Part shown: piece by piece, positions 1 through 9,337 of the stretch
Layout: the number at the start of each line of letters is the position of its first letter
How positions within the stretch are numbered: the stretch's first letter is position 1
Origin: Streptomyces rubradiris
Lineage (GTDB): Bacteria; Actinomycetota; Actinomycetes; Streptomycetales; Streptomycetaceae
Reading direction: 5' to 3'
NCBI RefSeq assembly: GCF_016860525.1
Contig: NZ_BNEA01000015.1
Coordinates: forward strand, 4,216,001 to 4,280,000
DNA length: 64,000 nucleotides
Notes under the pieces: model-generated
Told to the model about the DNA's origin: nothing
Database searches by the model: none
Seen by the model: the letters and a program-made list of their open reading frames with translations, nothing else
Position numbers and translations under genes: made by a program

Positions 1-324
1 GGCCTTGGGCAGCGCCTTCTTGGCGACGGCGATGTTGCTCATCGTGGCCGGGCAGATGTCCGGGCAGTGGGTGTAGCCGAAGTAGACGAGGGTCGGGTGG
101 CCCTTGGTCTCCTTGCGGAGGTCGTACTTCTCGCCGTGGCTGTCGGTGAGGACCAGGGCCGGCTTGTCGAACGGCTGGTCGAGGACGGTGGCGGGCTTGT
201 TCGATTCGGTGCCGCCCGAGACCACGGCGATCGGTGCGTTGTCGTCGTTCCCGCTGCCGCAGGCGGAGAGGGTCAGGGTGGCGGCGGCGAGCAGCGCCGC
301 CGCGGCGAACGTCTTCTTGCGCAT
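1..324 (-). CDS. SCO1/SenC family copper chaperone lipoprotein (C-terminus outside window)
   Basis: Reads off the left edge, so only the first 108 codons are visible. A lipoprotein signal with lipobox LSAC at about residues 18-21 precedes a thioredoxin-like Sco domain. The copper-binding CxxxC is present as YTHCPDICPAT near residue 92. Sco1-like proteins sit on the outer membrane face and deliver copper to the CuA site of cytochrome c oxidase. The ATG at 324 starts the signal peptide directly. The next genes on the same strand (YcnI and a membrane protein) suggest a copper/respiratory operon read leftward. Confidence 0.9.
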   Translation of the reverse strand, partial: MRKKTFAAAALLAAATLTLSACGSGNDDNAPIAVVSGGTESNKPATVLDQPFDKPALVLTDSHGEKYDLRKETKGHPTLVYFGYTHCPDICPATMSNIAVAKKALPKA

Positions 325-427
325 AGGAAAATGTCCCAGATGTGTGAACTCCGGCGCGCACCGGGGTCGCGCGGAGCCGCGCGGGGACGGCCCCGCGCGA
401 CGCCCGGTACACGCTGTGGAACGAGGA

Positions 428-1153
428 TCAGGCGGCGGTGCGGCGGCGGCCCGCGAAGACGCCGTAGGCCACGCCCGCGATGCCGATGACGATGCCGGCC
501 ACGCCGAGCACGCGCGCGGTGGTGTCGGTGCCGTCACCGGAGTCCGCGGCGGCCGTCTCCTCGGTCTTGCCGGACTTGTCGGTGGCGTTCGCGGCGCTCG
601 CCGAGCCGTGCTCGTCCTCGGCGGCGGCCAGCTTCAGCACCGGCGCGGGGCTCTCCGGCTCGTCCTGGCCCTCCTGCGGGACCTCGATCCAGCGCACCAC
701 TTCCTTGTTGGAGTAGGTCTGGAGGGCCTTGAACACCAGCTGGTCGGTGTTCTCGGGCAGGGCGCCCAGGGAGAGCGGGAACTTCTGGAAGAAACCGGGC
801 TCGATGCCCTTGCCGTCGGCGGTCCAGGTGACCTTGCTGACGGCCTCGTCGATCTTCTCGCCGTGCATGGTCAGCGGCTTGTCCAGCTTGGCCTTGGTGA
901 CGGTGGCCTTCCAGCCGGGCACCGGCTGCGGCATGACCGAGGCGATCGGGTGGTCGGCCGGCAGGCTGAGCTCGACCTTGGTGGTCGAGGCGTCGTCGCG
1001 CTCGTTCGGGACCTTGACGTTCACGACCGCGTAGCCGCCCTTGGCCGCGGTGCCCTCGGGCTGCACGGTGACGTGCGCGAACGCGGGGACGGACAGGGCG
1101 AGGACGGCCGAGCCGGCGGCGACGGTGGCGGCGGCGATACGAGAAGCCTTCAT
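428..1153 (-). CDS. YcnI family (DUF1775) copper-associated secreted protein
   Basis: A 241-aa protein with a Sec signal peptide (cleavage near AFAHV), so the mature N-terminus starts with His, which the YcnI family uses for copper binding. The DUF1775 beta-sandwich covers roughly residues 27-160, followed by an acidic Ala/Glu/Asp linker. A C-terminal transmembrane helix (VIGIAGVAYGVF) and Arg-rich tail anchor it to the membrane. It lies 103 bp upstream of the Sco gene on the same strand, which supports a shared role in extracellular copper handling. The ATG at 1153 is preceded by GGAGT. Confidence 0.88.
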   Translation of the reverse strand: MKASRIAAATVAAGSAVLALSVPAFAHVTVQPEGTAAKGGYAVVNVKVPNERDDASTTKVELSLPADHPIASVMPQPVPGWKATVTKAKLDKPLTMHGEKIDEAVSKVTWTADGKGIEPGFFQKFPLSLGALPENTDQLVFKALQTYSNKEVVRWIEVPQEGQDEPESPAPVLKLAAAEDEHGSASAANATDKSGKTEETAAADSGDGTDTTARVLGVAGIVIGIAGVAYGVFAGRRRTAA

Positions 1154-1324
1154 GGCAGGGAGTACTCCACTCCGGGTGAGATGCGTGGGTGATCGGGAGT
1201 ACGCGTGCGCGGGCCGTGCCGCTCGGAGCGGCCGGTACCGGTGTGCGCACGCGCGTGTGCCGCACGACGGCGGCGCCTCCCGCCCGGCTCTCTCGGATCC
1301 GGTGGCGGTGGTCGTCGCGTCGTG

Positions 1325-2173
1325 TCAGGCGGCGAGGAGGAAGGCGGCGGCGGGCGGGCCGCGCCGGATCACCGTGTGCTGGAGTACGGCGGTGTGCGGG
1401 GCCGGGGTGTCGTCCCGCTCGGGGCGGTGGCCGCGCGGGCCGGGCCCGGCGTCGGGCAGCAGCCCGGCGCACAGGGCGCGCACCAGCGCGAGCGCGGCGC
1501 GCAGAGACCGTATGAGTGCCGTCTCCGCGACTCCGTGGGCTCCGTGCGCCGACAGCTCGATCAGCCGCAGCACGGCCAGATCCCCGCGGCGCAGCAGCCA
1601 GCCCGCGGCCACCGCCGCGAGCACATGGCCGAGCAGCATCGGCAGCGAGGGGAGCAGACCGGCCGGGGCGCCCGCGGCGCCGTGGACGTGCTCCAGGGTG
1701 CCCAGGGCCGGCGTCGGCCGGGCCGAACGGTCGATCAGCCGGGCGTCGAGCAGCAGCCGGTAGGCGTGCCCGGGGGTGAGGGACGACGGGGTCGACCCGC
1801 ACAGGAGCCGGGTGGCCTGTTCCACCAGCGCGCGGTCACTGAGCGCCGAGCCGGTGGACCCGGCGGTCATCGCGGCCGTCGGCGCGGCCATCGCCCCGTG
1901 CTGGCCCAGCCCGAACAGCGTGTGCAGCACGGTCTGGCCGAGGGCGAGCAGCGCGGCGATGCCCGGCAGCGAGCGGGTCCGCCCGGCGAGCGGGGCCACG
2001 AGCAGCAGACAGCCGAGGAAGCCCGCGCCGAGCGTCCACAGCGGCACGCCCGCGCAGGAGGCCAGAATGTGCCCGCCCGCGGCCAGCGCGACGCAGGCCG
2101 CGGCGAACACCGCGGCCCGCAGTGTCCGGAGCCCGGCTCCGGGACGCGCCGTGCGCGGGTGGGGGGCAGTCAT
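1325..2173 (-). CDS. Hypothetical multi-pass membrane protein of the copper module
   Basis: A 282-aa Ala/Leu-rich protein with several hydrophobic segments: near residues 20-40, a pair around 42-85 and one around 170-190. It has no enzymatic motif I recognise. The open frame extends further upstream, but the ATG at 2173 begins a normal short cytoplasmic head followed by the first helix, while upstream codons read as non-native sequence. It precedes the YcnI and Sco genes on the same strand, so a role in copper or respiratory assembly is plausible only by position. Confidence 0.72.
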   Translation of the reverse strand: MTAPHPRTARPGAGLRTLRAAVFAAACVALAAGGHILASCAGVPLWTLGAGFLGCLLLVAPLAGRTRSLPGIAALLALGQTVLHTLFGLGQHGAMAAPTAAMTAGSTGSALSDRALVEQATRLLCGSTPSSLTPGHAYRLLLDARLIDRSARPTPALGTLEHVHGAAGAPAGLLPSLPMLLGHVLAAVAAGWLLRRGDLAVLRLIELSAHGAHGVAETALIRSLRAALALVRALCAGLLPDAGPGPRGHRPERDDTPAPHTAVLQHTVIRRGPPAAAFLLAA

Positions 2174-2379
2174 GGCGGGCTCATCATCCCACTGCCCCTG
2201 TCCGCTGCCTACGGCAGGTCGGCCGAGCCGTCGCCGATCACCGGTTCGCCCCGCCCATACACCGATTCCGGCCCCAGCGCATCGGCCATATGGGCCCGGC
2301 GACGCCGGCGGAGTGCTTATGGTCGCCCAGGCGTGGCAATACGTAACGGTATGTCGAGCCGCGGCCAGGAGGCTGGAGC

Positions 2380-2823
2380 ATGAGCATCTGGTGGTCACTC
2401 CATCTGCGGCGCGAGGCCGCGAGCGTGCCGCTCGCGCGACGGCTGCTGATCGGCACCATGGAGACGGCGGGCGTCGACCCGGACATCTCCTACGACCTGT
2501 CGGTGGCCCTCACCGAGGCCTGCGCGAACGCGGTCGAGCACGGCGGGGACGCCGCGCCCGGCGCCTCGCAGGCCTACCGGGTGACGGCCTACCTCGACGG
2601 GGAGAAGTGCCGTATCGAGGTGGCCGATTCCGGGCCCGGTCTGCCCCGCGCCCAGGACTTCCGGCCGACCCGTGCGGACGCCGAGCACGGGCGCGGCCTG
2701 TGCCTGATCCAGGAACTGACCGACCACGTCCACATCGGGGCGAAGCCCGGTCTGGGCGGGACGGTGGTCAGCTTCGACAAGATCCTCAAATGGACGAAGG
2801 ACCCCTCGCTGCTCACCGCGTGA
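2380..2823 (+). CDS. ATP-binding protein, HATPase_c_2 (anti-sigma/RsbW-like)
   Basis: A 147-aa GHKL ATPase of the RsbW/SpoIIAB class. The N-box is visible as ALTEACANAVEHG (about residues 43-55) and the G1 box as VADSGPGL, followed by a GRGLCLI motif. Streptomyces genomes carry dozens of such stand-alone kinases, usually acting on an anti-anti-sigma partner; no partner is adjacent here. ATG at 2380 is preceded by AGGAGG about 10 bp upstream. It converges on the aminopeptidase gene, and the stop codon lies inside a shared hairpin terminator. Confidence 0.85.
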   Translation: MSIWWSLHLRREAASVPLARRLLIGTMETAGVDPDISYDLSVALTEACANAVEHGGDAAPGASQAYRVTAYLDGEKCRIEVADSGPGLPRAQDFRPTRADAEHGRGLCLIQELTDHVHIGAKPGLGGTVVSFDKILKWTKDPSLLTA

Positions 2824-2840
2824 GCGTGAGGGGTCCTTCG
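2795..2840. terminator. Bidirectional hairpin overlapping a stop codon
   Basis: Perfect 13-bp inverted arms at 2795-2807 and 2828-2840 (CGAAGGACCCCTC and its complement). The left arm is inside the last codons of the ATPase gene and the stop codon is in the loop. It lies between two convergent genes and can terminate both. Confidence 0.75.
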
Positions 2841-2848
2841 CCGGCGGA

Positions 2849-4333
2849 TCAGCCCTTCAGCGTGGCCATCCACGCCTCGACCTCGTCGGAGCGGCGCGGC
2901 AGCCCCGCGGAGAGGTTCCGGTTGCCGTCCTCGGTCACGAGGATGTCGTCCTCGATCCGGACGCCGATGCCCCGGTACTCCTCGGGCACGGTCAGGTCGT
3001 CGGCCTGGAAGTACAGACCCGGCTCGACGGTGAGCACCATGCCCGGCTCCAGCGTGCCGTCCACGTAGGTCTCGGTCCGCGCGGCGGCGCAGTCGTGGAC
3101 GTCCATGCCGAGCATGTGCCCGGTGCCGTGCAGGGTCCAGCGGCGCTGCAGGCCCAGCTCCAGGACGCGCTCGACCGGGCCCTCGACCAGGCCCCACTCG
3201 ACGAGCCGCTCGGCCAGCACGCGCTGGGCCGCGTCGTGGAAGTCACGGTACTTGGCGCCCGGCTTGACGGCCGCGATGCCGGCCTCCTGGGCGTCGTACA
3301 CGGCGTCGTAGATCTTCTTCTGGATCTCGCTGTAGGAGCCGTTGACGGGCAGCGTGCGCGTGACGTCGGCGGTGTACAGCGTGTGCGTCTCCACGCCGGC
3401 GTCCAGCAGGAGCAGGTCGCCGGAGCGGACCGGGCCGTCGTTGCGGACCCAGTGCAGGGTGCAGGCGTGCGGGCCGGCCGCGCAGATGGAGCCGTAGCCG
3501 ACGTCGTTGCCCTCCACGCGCGCGCGGAGGAAGAAGGTGCCCTCGATGTAGCGCTCGGAGGTCGCCTCGGCCTTGTCGAGGACCTTCACGACGTCCTCGA
3601 AGCCGCGCACGGTGGAGTCGACGGCCTTCTGCAGCTCGCCGATCTCGAACTCGTCCTTGACCAGGCGCATCTCGGAGAGGAAGACGCGCAGCTCCTCGTC
3701 GCGTTCGGCGGTGACCTTGTCGGTCAGGGCCGCCTCGATGCCGGCGTCGTACCCGCGCACCACGCGGACCGGGCCGGTGGCCTCGCGGAGCTTGTCGGCC
3801 AGCTCGCGCACATCGGCGGCCGGGATGCCGTAGAGCGCCTCGGACTCGGCGAGGGAGTGCCGGCGGCCGACCCACAGCTCGCCCTGGCCGGAGAGCCAGA
3901 ACTCGCCGTTCTCCCGGTTCGAGCGGGGCAGGAGGTAGATCGTCGCCTCGTGGCCGTCGCCCTTGGGCTCCAGGACCAGGACGCCGTCCTCGGTCTGGTT
4001 GCCGGTGAGGTACGCGTACTCGACGGAGGCGCGGAAGGGGTACTCGGTGTCGTTCGAGCGGGTCTTGAGGTTGCCCGCCGGGACGACCAGGCGCTCGCCC
4101 GGGAAGCGGGCGGAGAGCGCGGCGCGGCGGCGCGCGGTGTGCGCGGCCTGCTCGACGGGCTCCAGGTCACGCAGCTCCGTGTCGGCCCAGCCGGACTTCA
4201 TGTTTTCGGCCAGCTCGTCGGAGACGCCCGGGTACAGGCCGTTCTTCCGCTGCTTGACCGGCTCCTCGGGCTCGGTCTCCGGGCCCTCCGCGGTAGCGGA
4301 GTCGGGCACAGCCGGGTTGAGCTCGTCGGACAC
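2849..4333 (-). CDS. pepP: Xaa-Pro aminopeptidase (aminopeptidase P)
   Basis: A 494-aa metallopeptidase of family M24B that removes an N-terminal residue preceding proline. There is an N-terminal AMP_N domain (about residues 60-200) and a C-terminal pita-bread domain. The five metal ligands are recognisable: Asp in LLLLDAGVE and in TADVTRTL, His in GTGHMLGMDVH, Glu in LTVEPGLYF and Glu in GVRIEDDIL. The GTG at 4333 is chosen because GAGGAGGA sits 5 bp upstream; the frame stays open another 44 codons without support. Cytoplasmic; length is normal for actinobacterial PepP. Confidence 0.93.
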   Translation of the reverse strand: MSDELNPAVPDSATAEGPETEPEEPVKQRKNGLYPGVSDELAENMKSGWADTELRDLEPVEQAAHTARRRAALSARFPGERLVVPAGNLKTRSNDTEYPFRASVEYAYLTGNQTEDGVLVLEPKGDGHEATIYLLPRSNRENGEFWLSGQGELWVGRRHSLAESEALYGIPAADVRELADKLREATGPVRVVRGYDAGIEAALTDKVTAERDEELRVFLSEMRLVKDEFEIGELQKAVDSTVRGFEDVVKVLDKAEATSERYIEGTFFLRARVEGNDVGYGSICAAGPHACTLHWVRNDGPVRSGDLLLLDAGVETHTLYTADVTRTLPVNGSYSEIQKKIYDAVYDAQEAGIAAVKPGAKYRDFHDAAQRVLAERLVEWGLVEGPVERVLELGLQRRWTLHGTGHMLGMDVHDCAAARTETYVDGTLEPGMVLTVEPGLYFQADDLTVPEEYRGIGVRIEDDILVTEDGNRNLSAGLPRRSDEVEAWMATLKG

Positions 4334-4495
4334 GTGATCCTCCTCGATACGCCAGTGATCTCCCCCGGGGCCCGTGCGCTCCTGCTTGTGGCCGAGCGGG
4401 GCCTCCATCATCGTACGGTCGTACCGGGAGCGGGCGGGGCCGGATGACCTGTTATGCCCGGTCATACCGGTCGGCCGGAACCGTCGCCGGGGCCG

Positions 4496-6013
4496 TCAGT
4501 CGAAGCGGGCCGCCAGCAGGACCACGTCCTCCTCGCTGTCGGCCGTGTCCAGGCCGTCCGGCAGGACCGTGCGCAGGACGTGGTCGGCGACCGCCCCCGG
4601 GTCGTGCCGCAGCGCGCGCGGAACGCCCGTGGCGGCGGCGTGCAGCCGGGCGAAGGCGCGGTCCATCGGGTCGCCGGTACGGTGCAGCAGCCCGTCGGTG
4701 TAGAGCAGAACCGTCTCGCCGGGCTCCGTCTGCACCTCGGCGCTGGGCGCCTCCCAGCAGGCGAGCATGCCGAGCGGCGCGGAGACGGAGGTCTCGGCGA
4801 ACTCGGTGCGCCGCTCGCCGATCAGCAGTGGCGGGCTGTGCCCGGCGCCGGCCAGGGTGATCCGGCGGAGCGCGGGCTCGCAGTAGGCGAACAGGGCGGT
4901 GGCCGAGCGGGCGGGCTCGGTCAGTCGCAGCAGCAGCTCCAGGTCGGACAGGACGGCGACCGGGTCCTCGCCCTCCATCACGGCGTACGCGCGCAGGGAG
5001 GCACGCAGCCGGCCCATGGCGGCCACCGCGCCGGGCCCGGAGCCGGTGACCGAGCCGACGGACAGGCCGAGCGCGGCGTCCGGCAGCGGCAGGGCGTCGT
5101 ACCAGTCGCCGCCGCCGCGCGCGCTCGTGCGGTGCCGGGCGGCGAGCTGCACGCCGGGCACCCGGGGCAGCCGGGTGGGCAGCAGTCCGTCGGTGAGGGT
5201 CGCCACGCACGCGCGTGTGCGTTCCACTTCCAGCAGCCGGGCCAGGTGCTCGGTGGCGTGCCGGACGTACAGCCCGGCCAGATGGCGGCGGCGCTCGTTC
5301 GGCTCGGCCGGTTCGTCGTAGAACCACACCGCGGCGCCGAGCCGGCCGGCGGAGCCGGTGACGAGGGGCAGGGCGTAGCTGGCGGCGTAGCCGAGGCGGA
5401 CGGCCACCTCGCGGTGGCGCGGGTCGAGGCCCTCCTCGGCGAGCAGGTCGGGGCGGACCAGCTCGGCGGTGCCGCCGGTGTCGTACGGGAGTGAGCCGCG
5501 CGGCACGGTCTCGAGGTGGCCGAGGTCGGCGCGGCCCAGGCCCAGGCCCAGGCTGGTGCGGGGGCCGAGGCCGTCGGCGGGGTCCAGGGCGACCAGGCCG
5601 CGGGGGGCGTCGACCAGGGTGGCGCCGGCGCGCAGCAGCTCGTGCAGGGCGGTGTCGAGGGCGCTGGTGCGCGAGAGGCGCTCGGTGAGTTCGTGGAGGG
5701 TCGTCAGATCGGAGACCCAGCCGGCCAGCCGGTCCTGGAGCAGGGTGCCGGGGGCGGGCGAGTGGGGCGCGGGAACGGCGGCGGTGCCTGGGACGGAAGG
5801 GGCGCCGGGGGCGGGAGGGGCTGGCGGCGCAGTGTGGGCGGGCGTGGGAACTGTTGAATCGATTCCAGCCACTTTCGGAGGGTGCGGGGCGTTCATGGTG
5901 TCCGGCTTCCAGACCGGCGCGTATTGCTGGAAAGCATCGCAAACCCCCATGTCATTCTGCGCCGCTAGCAGTGTCTCCACATGTACACGCACTCGTGAGG
6001 AGATGTCCAGCAT
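4496..6013 (-). CDS. PP2C/SpoIIE-family phosphatase with GAF-like sensor; metal-binding motif altered
   Basis: About 505 aa. A short N-terminal segment and a Pro/Ala-rich linker lead to a GAF-like domain (about 100-250) and a SpoIIE/RsbU phosphatase domain (about 280-500). Conserved pieces are GGGDWYDALPLPD and LLYTDGL. The usual metal motif GDVxGHG reads SVGSVTGSGPG, so the expected Asp and His are Ser. Either the enzyme is impaired or it uses other ligands. The family normally dephosphorylates anti-anti-sigma factors. ATG at 6013 with GGCAGG upstream is preferred to a TTG nine codons earlier. Confidence 0.85.
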   Translation of the reverse strand: MLDISSRVRVHVETLLAAQNDMGVCDAFQQYAPVWKPDTMNAPHPPKVAGIDSTVPTPAHTAPPAPPAPGAPSVPGTAAVPAPHSPAPGTLLQDRLAGWVSDLTTLHELTERLSRTSALDTALHELLRAGATLVDAPRGLVALDPADGLGPRTSLGLGLGRADLGHLETVPRGSLPYDTGGTAELVRPDLLAEEGLDPRHREVAVRLGYAASYALPLVTGSAGRLGAAVWFYDEPAEPNERRRHLAGLYVRHATEHLARLLEVERTRACVATLTDGLLPTRLPRVPGVQLAARHRTSARGGGDWYDALPLPDAALGLSVGSVTGSGPGAVAAMGRLRASLRAYAVMEGEDPVAVLSDLELLLRLTEPARSATALFAYCEPALRRITLAGAGHSPPLLIGERRTEFAETSVSAPLGMLACWEAPSAEVQTEPGETVLLYTDGLLHRTGDPMDRAFARLHAAATGVPRALRHDPGAVADHVLRTVLPDGLDTADSEEDVVLLAARFD

Positions 6014-6504
6014 TGTCCTGCCGGGATTCCTGGTGTCCAAGAGGTCGGAGCGGTTTTGCCCGAACCCCTTGCCTTACCGCCGAGTTGGCTGAAAACTGCC
6101 TCAGGTATCGGTCCATTGCGGTCGACTGGCCTTGCTCCACGGAGCGTCACAACGGTCGTGATGGGTACGTACTCGGAGAAGGCCAGGGGTGGTTGGGGGC
6201 CACCCGGAACCTGGCGACGGACCCGGGCGTCATAGCCACCGACGGCCGAGCCCCATCCTCCCGTGGCGGAGGCGGAGAGAAACACGCGCGACGCAAAACG
6301 CCAGACTTCGCCACCCCACGCCGCGGCCGTGCTTTTGATAGACGCACTATGGACGCGGACGCGGCCCACGCTCGACCCCCTTGGGGTACCCATGCCGTGA
6401 GCGGGGTGTGATGCGCCATCAGGTACGCACAGTGAAGTGATCGACACATGGTGTGATGTAGCCCACGGTGTTGCCAGCGGTGCAACGGAAAGGAACGAGC
6501 GCTC
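6014..6504. other. Divergent intergenic region
   Basis: About 490 bp between the divergent phosphatase and prim-pol-like genes. No credible ORF is seen. Immediately left of 6505 lies GAAAGGAACG, the ribosome binding site of the rightward gene. Promoters for both genes must lie here; I cannot assign -35/-10 boxes with confidence. Confidence 0.5.
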
Positions 6505-7176
6505 ATGCGCGAGATCCTCGGAAGGCGACGCAGGCTCCTGTCCAGGCGGAGGCGGAACGGCGGGAAGCCCGAGCAGCTCGGCGCGGCCCTGACCTTCGCG
6601 ACGGAATGGCAGTGGCCGGTACTCCCCGGTGTGGCGCCGGACCCGCAGGGGCGGGCCCGCTGCGCCTGCCCCGACCCGGAGTGCACGGTGCCCGGTGCCC
6701 ACCCCTTCGACCCGGGTCTGCTCGCCGCCACCACCGACGCGCGCATGGTGCGCTGGTGGTGGACCAACCGGCCGAGCGCTCCCGTCATCCTGGCCACCGG
6801 GGGCCGGGCGCCCTGCGCGGTCAGCCTGCCGGCCCTCGCCGCCTCCCGCGCCCTCACCCTGCTCGACCGGCGCGGCATGCGGCTCGGCCCGGTGGTCGCC
6901 TCGCCCACCCGCTGGGCGCTGCTGGTGAAGCCGTACTCCATGGAGCAGCTCGGCGAACTGCTCTACGCCAAGGACTTCGTCCCCGGCTCCCTGCGCTTCC
7001 ACGGGGAGGGCGGCTATCTCGCCCTGCCCCCGTCCGAGACCGGCCAGGGCGCCGTCCGCTGGGAGCGCGCCCCGCTGCCCGGCTCGGCCGCGCCCTGGGT
7101 GCCCGACGTGGAGGCCGTGGTGGACGCCGTGGTCGACGCCCTCACTCGTACGGGTGTGAGCGCGCCGGAGTTGTAG
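6505..7176 (+). CDS. Bifunctional DNA primase/polymerase-like protein (short, catalytic Asp not evident)
   Basis: A 223-aa protein with the overall pattern of the actinobacterial prim-pol N-terminal domain: a basic head, LTFATEWQWPVLPG, a Cys-rich stretch CACPDPECTVPGAHPFDP, WWWTNRPSAPVILATGG, then a C-terminal SLRFHGEGGYLALPPS. Classical AEP primases carry a DxD/E pair after the ILATG block; here that place reads CAVSLPALAAS with no acid. Compare the intact DLDTKSG in the protein at 22193-23068. It may be a non-catalytic DNA-binding paralogue. ATG at 6505 follows AAAGGAA. Confidence 0.75.
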   Translation: MREILGRRRRLLSRRRRNGGKPEQLGAALTFATEWQWPVLPGVAPDPQGRARCACPDPECTVPGAHPFDPGLLAATTDARMVRWWWTNRPSAPVILATGGRAPCAVSLPALAASRALTLLDRRGMRLGPVVASPTRWALLVKPYSMEQLGELLYAKDFVPGSLRFHGEGGYLALPPSETGQGAVRWERAPLPGSAAPWVPDVEAVVDAVVDALTRTGVSAPEL

Positions 7177-7231
7177 GGGTGTCGGGCGCGGCCGGGGCGG
7201 GCGGGGCCCGCCCGCTCGTTATCTTCCGGGC

Positions 7232-7810
7232 ATGCTGCGTCATTCCGGTGGCCACCGCGCCCCACAGCCGCGCCACCGCGGGCAGCGCCCGCGCAGGCCG
7301 CGGCTGCTGCTCTCCCTCGGTGCCGTCGTGGCGGCCGCGGCCGCGCTGCCGCTGACCGTGGCGTCCGCGGGACAGGTGGGCGAGGCCGGCCGGACCGCCG
7401 TACCGGCCGATGTCCGGGCCGACGCGAAGACCGGCGCGCACGGCGCCCGCCGCTCCCCCTTCCTGCTCGGCATCGGGCTCGCCACCGCCGCCCGCTGCGG
7501 CCCGGCCCTCACCTCGCCGGACGGCATCGAGGCCCAGACCTGTGTGCTGACGCAGGGCGAGGACACCTGGGCGCGCACCTACTACCGCAACGCCACCGGC
7601 AGAGCGCTGGATTCGCTGTTGAGCCTGATGGGGCCGGGCGGCCGGACGGTCCAGACGCGCTGCGCCACCGGGACCGACGACGAGCCCGCGACCTGTGAGA
7701 CACCGCGCGAACGCCTGCGGGGCCGGCCGGACGCCTACACGGCCGTCACCGAGTTCGCCGAGCGCGGCGGCAGGGGCGCGCTGCTGCTCCGCTCGGGCAG
7801 CAACACCTGA
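7232..7810 (+). CDS. Hypothetical secreted or membrane-anchored protein
   Basis: A 192-aa protein with an Arg/His-rich head (residues 1-24), a hydrophobic helix (LLLSLGAVVAAAAALPLTVA) and an extracytoplasmic domain with Cys residues in ARCGPAL, AQTCVLTQG, TRCATG and ATCETP. Four cysteines suggest disulfides. I do not recognise the family. It follows the prim-pol-like gene on the same strand by 55 bp and ends before a strong bidirectional hairpin. The basic head is long for a signal peptide, so an N-in membrane anchor is equally possible. Confidence 0.7.
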   Translation: MLRHSGGHRAPQPRHRGQRPRRPRLLLSLGAVVAAAAALPLTVASAGQVGEAGRTAVPADVRADAKTGAHGARRSPFLLGIGLATAARCGPALTSPDGIEAQTCVLTQGEDTWARTYYRNATGRALDSLLSLMGPGGRTVQTRCATGTDDEPATCETPRERLRGRPDAYTAVTEFAERGGRGALLLRSGSNT

Positions 7811-7892
7811 GGCTTGCCGGGCAGTTGACGCTCCGCCCGGCTCCGTACACCGGCGCGGAAGAGGCCGGGAGCATGGCCGCGGGCATGGAAAG

Positions 7893-7932
7893 GCCCGGTT
7901 GCTGGCGACGGGGGATGCACCAGCAACCGGGC
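7893..7932. terminator. Hairpin between convergent genes
   Basis: Perfect 13-bp arms GCCCGGTTGCTGG at 7893-7905 and the complement at 7920-7932, with a 14-nt loop. It lies in the 285-bp gap between the convergent genes ending at 7810 and 8096. The rest of the gap shows no gene. Confidence 0.7.
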
Positions 7933-8095
7933 TACAGGAACCGTAACAAGAGATCGGCGGTTCGCAAATTCGGTCTTGCCGATTCGGACACCGATTTTCC
8001 GGAAGATGCGCCGAGTTGTGACACGAGTCACCCTCCGCGCGGCCCGGCGGCACGGCTCGCCGGCCGGCCGCCCGGGCCTCCCCGCGTACGGCGCG

Positions 8096-9058
8096 TCAGC
8101 TGAGCGTGACCTGCCGGTTGGTCAGTCCGCCGCGGGCCCGGCGCTCCTCCGGAGTGAGCGGTTCCGTCACGGCGAGGGCGGCGGCGAGACGCTCGGCGAA
8201 CTCGGTGGCCGGCCGCTCCACGTCCTTGGCCGAGATGGCGCTCGGCAGGTCCCAGACCGGCACGGTGAGGCCGTGAGCACGGAAGGAGCCCACGAGCCGG
8301 GTGCCCTCGCCGAGGCTGGAGCGGCCCGCCGCGTGCAGTCGCGCGAGAGCGTCCAGAAGCTGCTCCTCCGGGTGCGGCATGACCCAGCGCAGGTGGTTCT
8401 TCTCCGGGGTCTCGCACCAGTAGGCGGCGTCCACGCCGGACAGCCGCACGGTCGGGATCGCGGCGGCGTTGGCCCGCTCCAGAGAGGCGGCCACCTCCGG
8501 GGTGGCGTTCTCCGCGTCCGGCACCCAGAACTCGAAGCCGCTGTGCACGGCCGGCTGGAAAGCGCCCTCCGGGTCCAGCAGGTCCTGCAGCCGCGGGCCC
8601 TCGGCCGGGGCGCGGCGGCCCTGCACCGGGGTGCCCGGCTCGGCCTCCAGGGCGCGCAGCAGGGTGTCGGCGAGGTCGCGGCTGATGTCGCCGGACGCCG
8701 TGTCGTTCTGCAGGCCGAGCAGGACCGAGCCGTCGTCGCGGCGCAGCGCGGGCCAGGCCATCGGCAGCACCGTGGCGAGCGTGACCGACGGGACGCCCTC
8801 GGGCAGGCCGTCCCGCAGCGTCAGTTCGGCCGTCGCGGCCGGGACCAGCTCGCGCAGCGCGACCCAGTCGCACTCGCCGGGCAGTCCCTCGAACGGGCGG
8901 TGCACCAGCTCGGTCACGGCGTGCGCGGCGGCCCGGCCGTGGCAGGCCTTGTAGCGCCGGCCGCTGCCGCAGGGGCAGGGTTCGCGAGCGCCGACAACCG
9001 GGATCTCCCCGTCGATCAGCTGCGGCTTGGCCTTCGTCTGGGGGCGCTTCTTGGCCAT
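8096..9058 (-). CDS. DUF5926 family protein with SEC-C zinc motif
   Basis: A 320-aa cytoplasmic protein. A Lys-rich head ([13 protein letters not shown]) precedes a SEC-C zinc motif [14 protein letters not shown] at about residues 28-41, then a long alpha/beta region without known catalytic motif. SEC-C binds zinc and mediates ribosome or SecB contacts in other proteins; the role of DUF5926 is unknown. ATG at 9058 with GGGAGA upstream is chosen over the ATG 20 codons earlier, which lacks a site. The 279-bp gap upstream contains nothing I can name. Confidence 0.85.
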   Translation of the reverse strand: MAKKRPQTKAKPQLIDGEIPVVGAREPCPCGSGRRYKACHGRAAAHAVTELVHRPFEGLPGECDWVALRELVPAATAELTLRDGLPEGVPSVTLATVLPMAWPALRRDDGSVLLGLQNDTASGDISRDLADTLLRALEAEPGTPVQGRRAPAEGPRLQDLLDPEGAFQPAVHSGFEFWVPDAENATPEVAASLERANAAAIPTVRLSGVDAAYWCETPEKNHLRWVMPHPEEQLLDALARLHAAGRSSLGEGTRLVGSFRAHGLTVPVWDLPSAISAKDVERPATEFAERLAAALAVTEPLTPEERRARGGLTNRQVTLS

Positions 9059-9337
9059 GGTGGGTGTCTCCCGGTTACGGCGCTTCTCGTACGTCGGGAG
9101 CCTAGCCGTTCGGGCCATGACCGACGGGAACCTGTGGACAACGTACGGGCGCTCGACGGCTGGGAGGGGGATGAGGGAAGGGGATACGGGGGAACAGCGG
9201 GCCGGGGCCTGCTGGTTCCCGCCCGCGTGCCGCCGGTGCCCGGCGGTGGACGCGTGCCGGTGTGCGTCCGTGCCCGTCGTCGCCCGCCGGGGGCTGCCGA
9301 CGTGCGCCCTGGGCGGTCGTCGCCGTGCCGGTAACGG

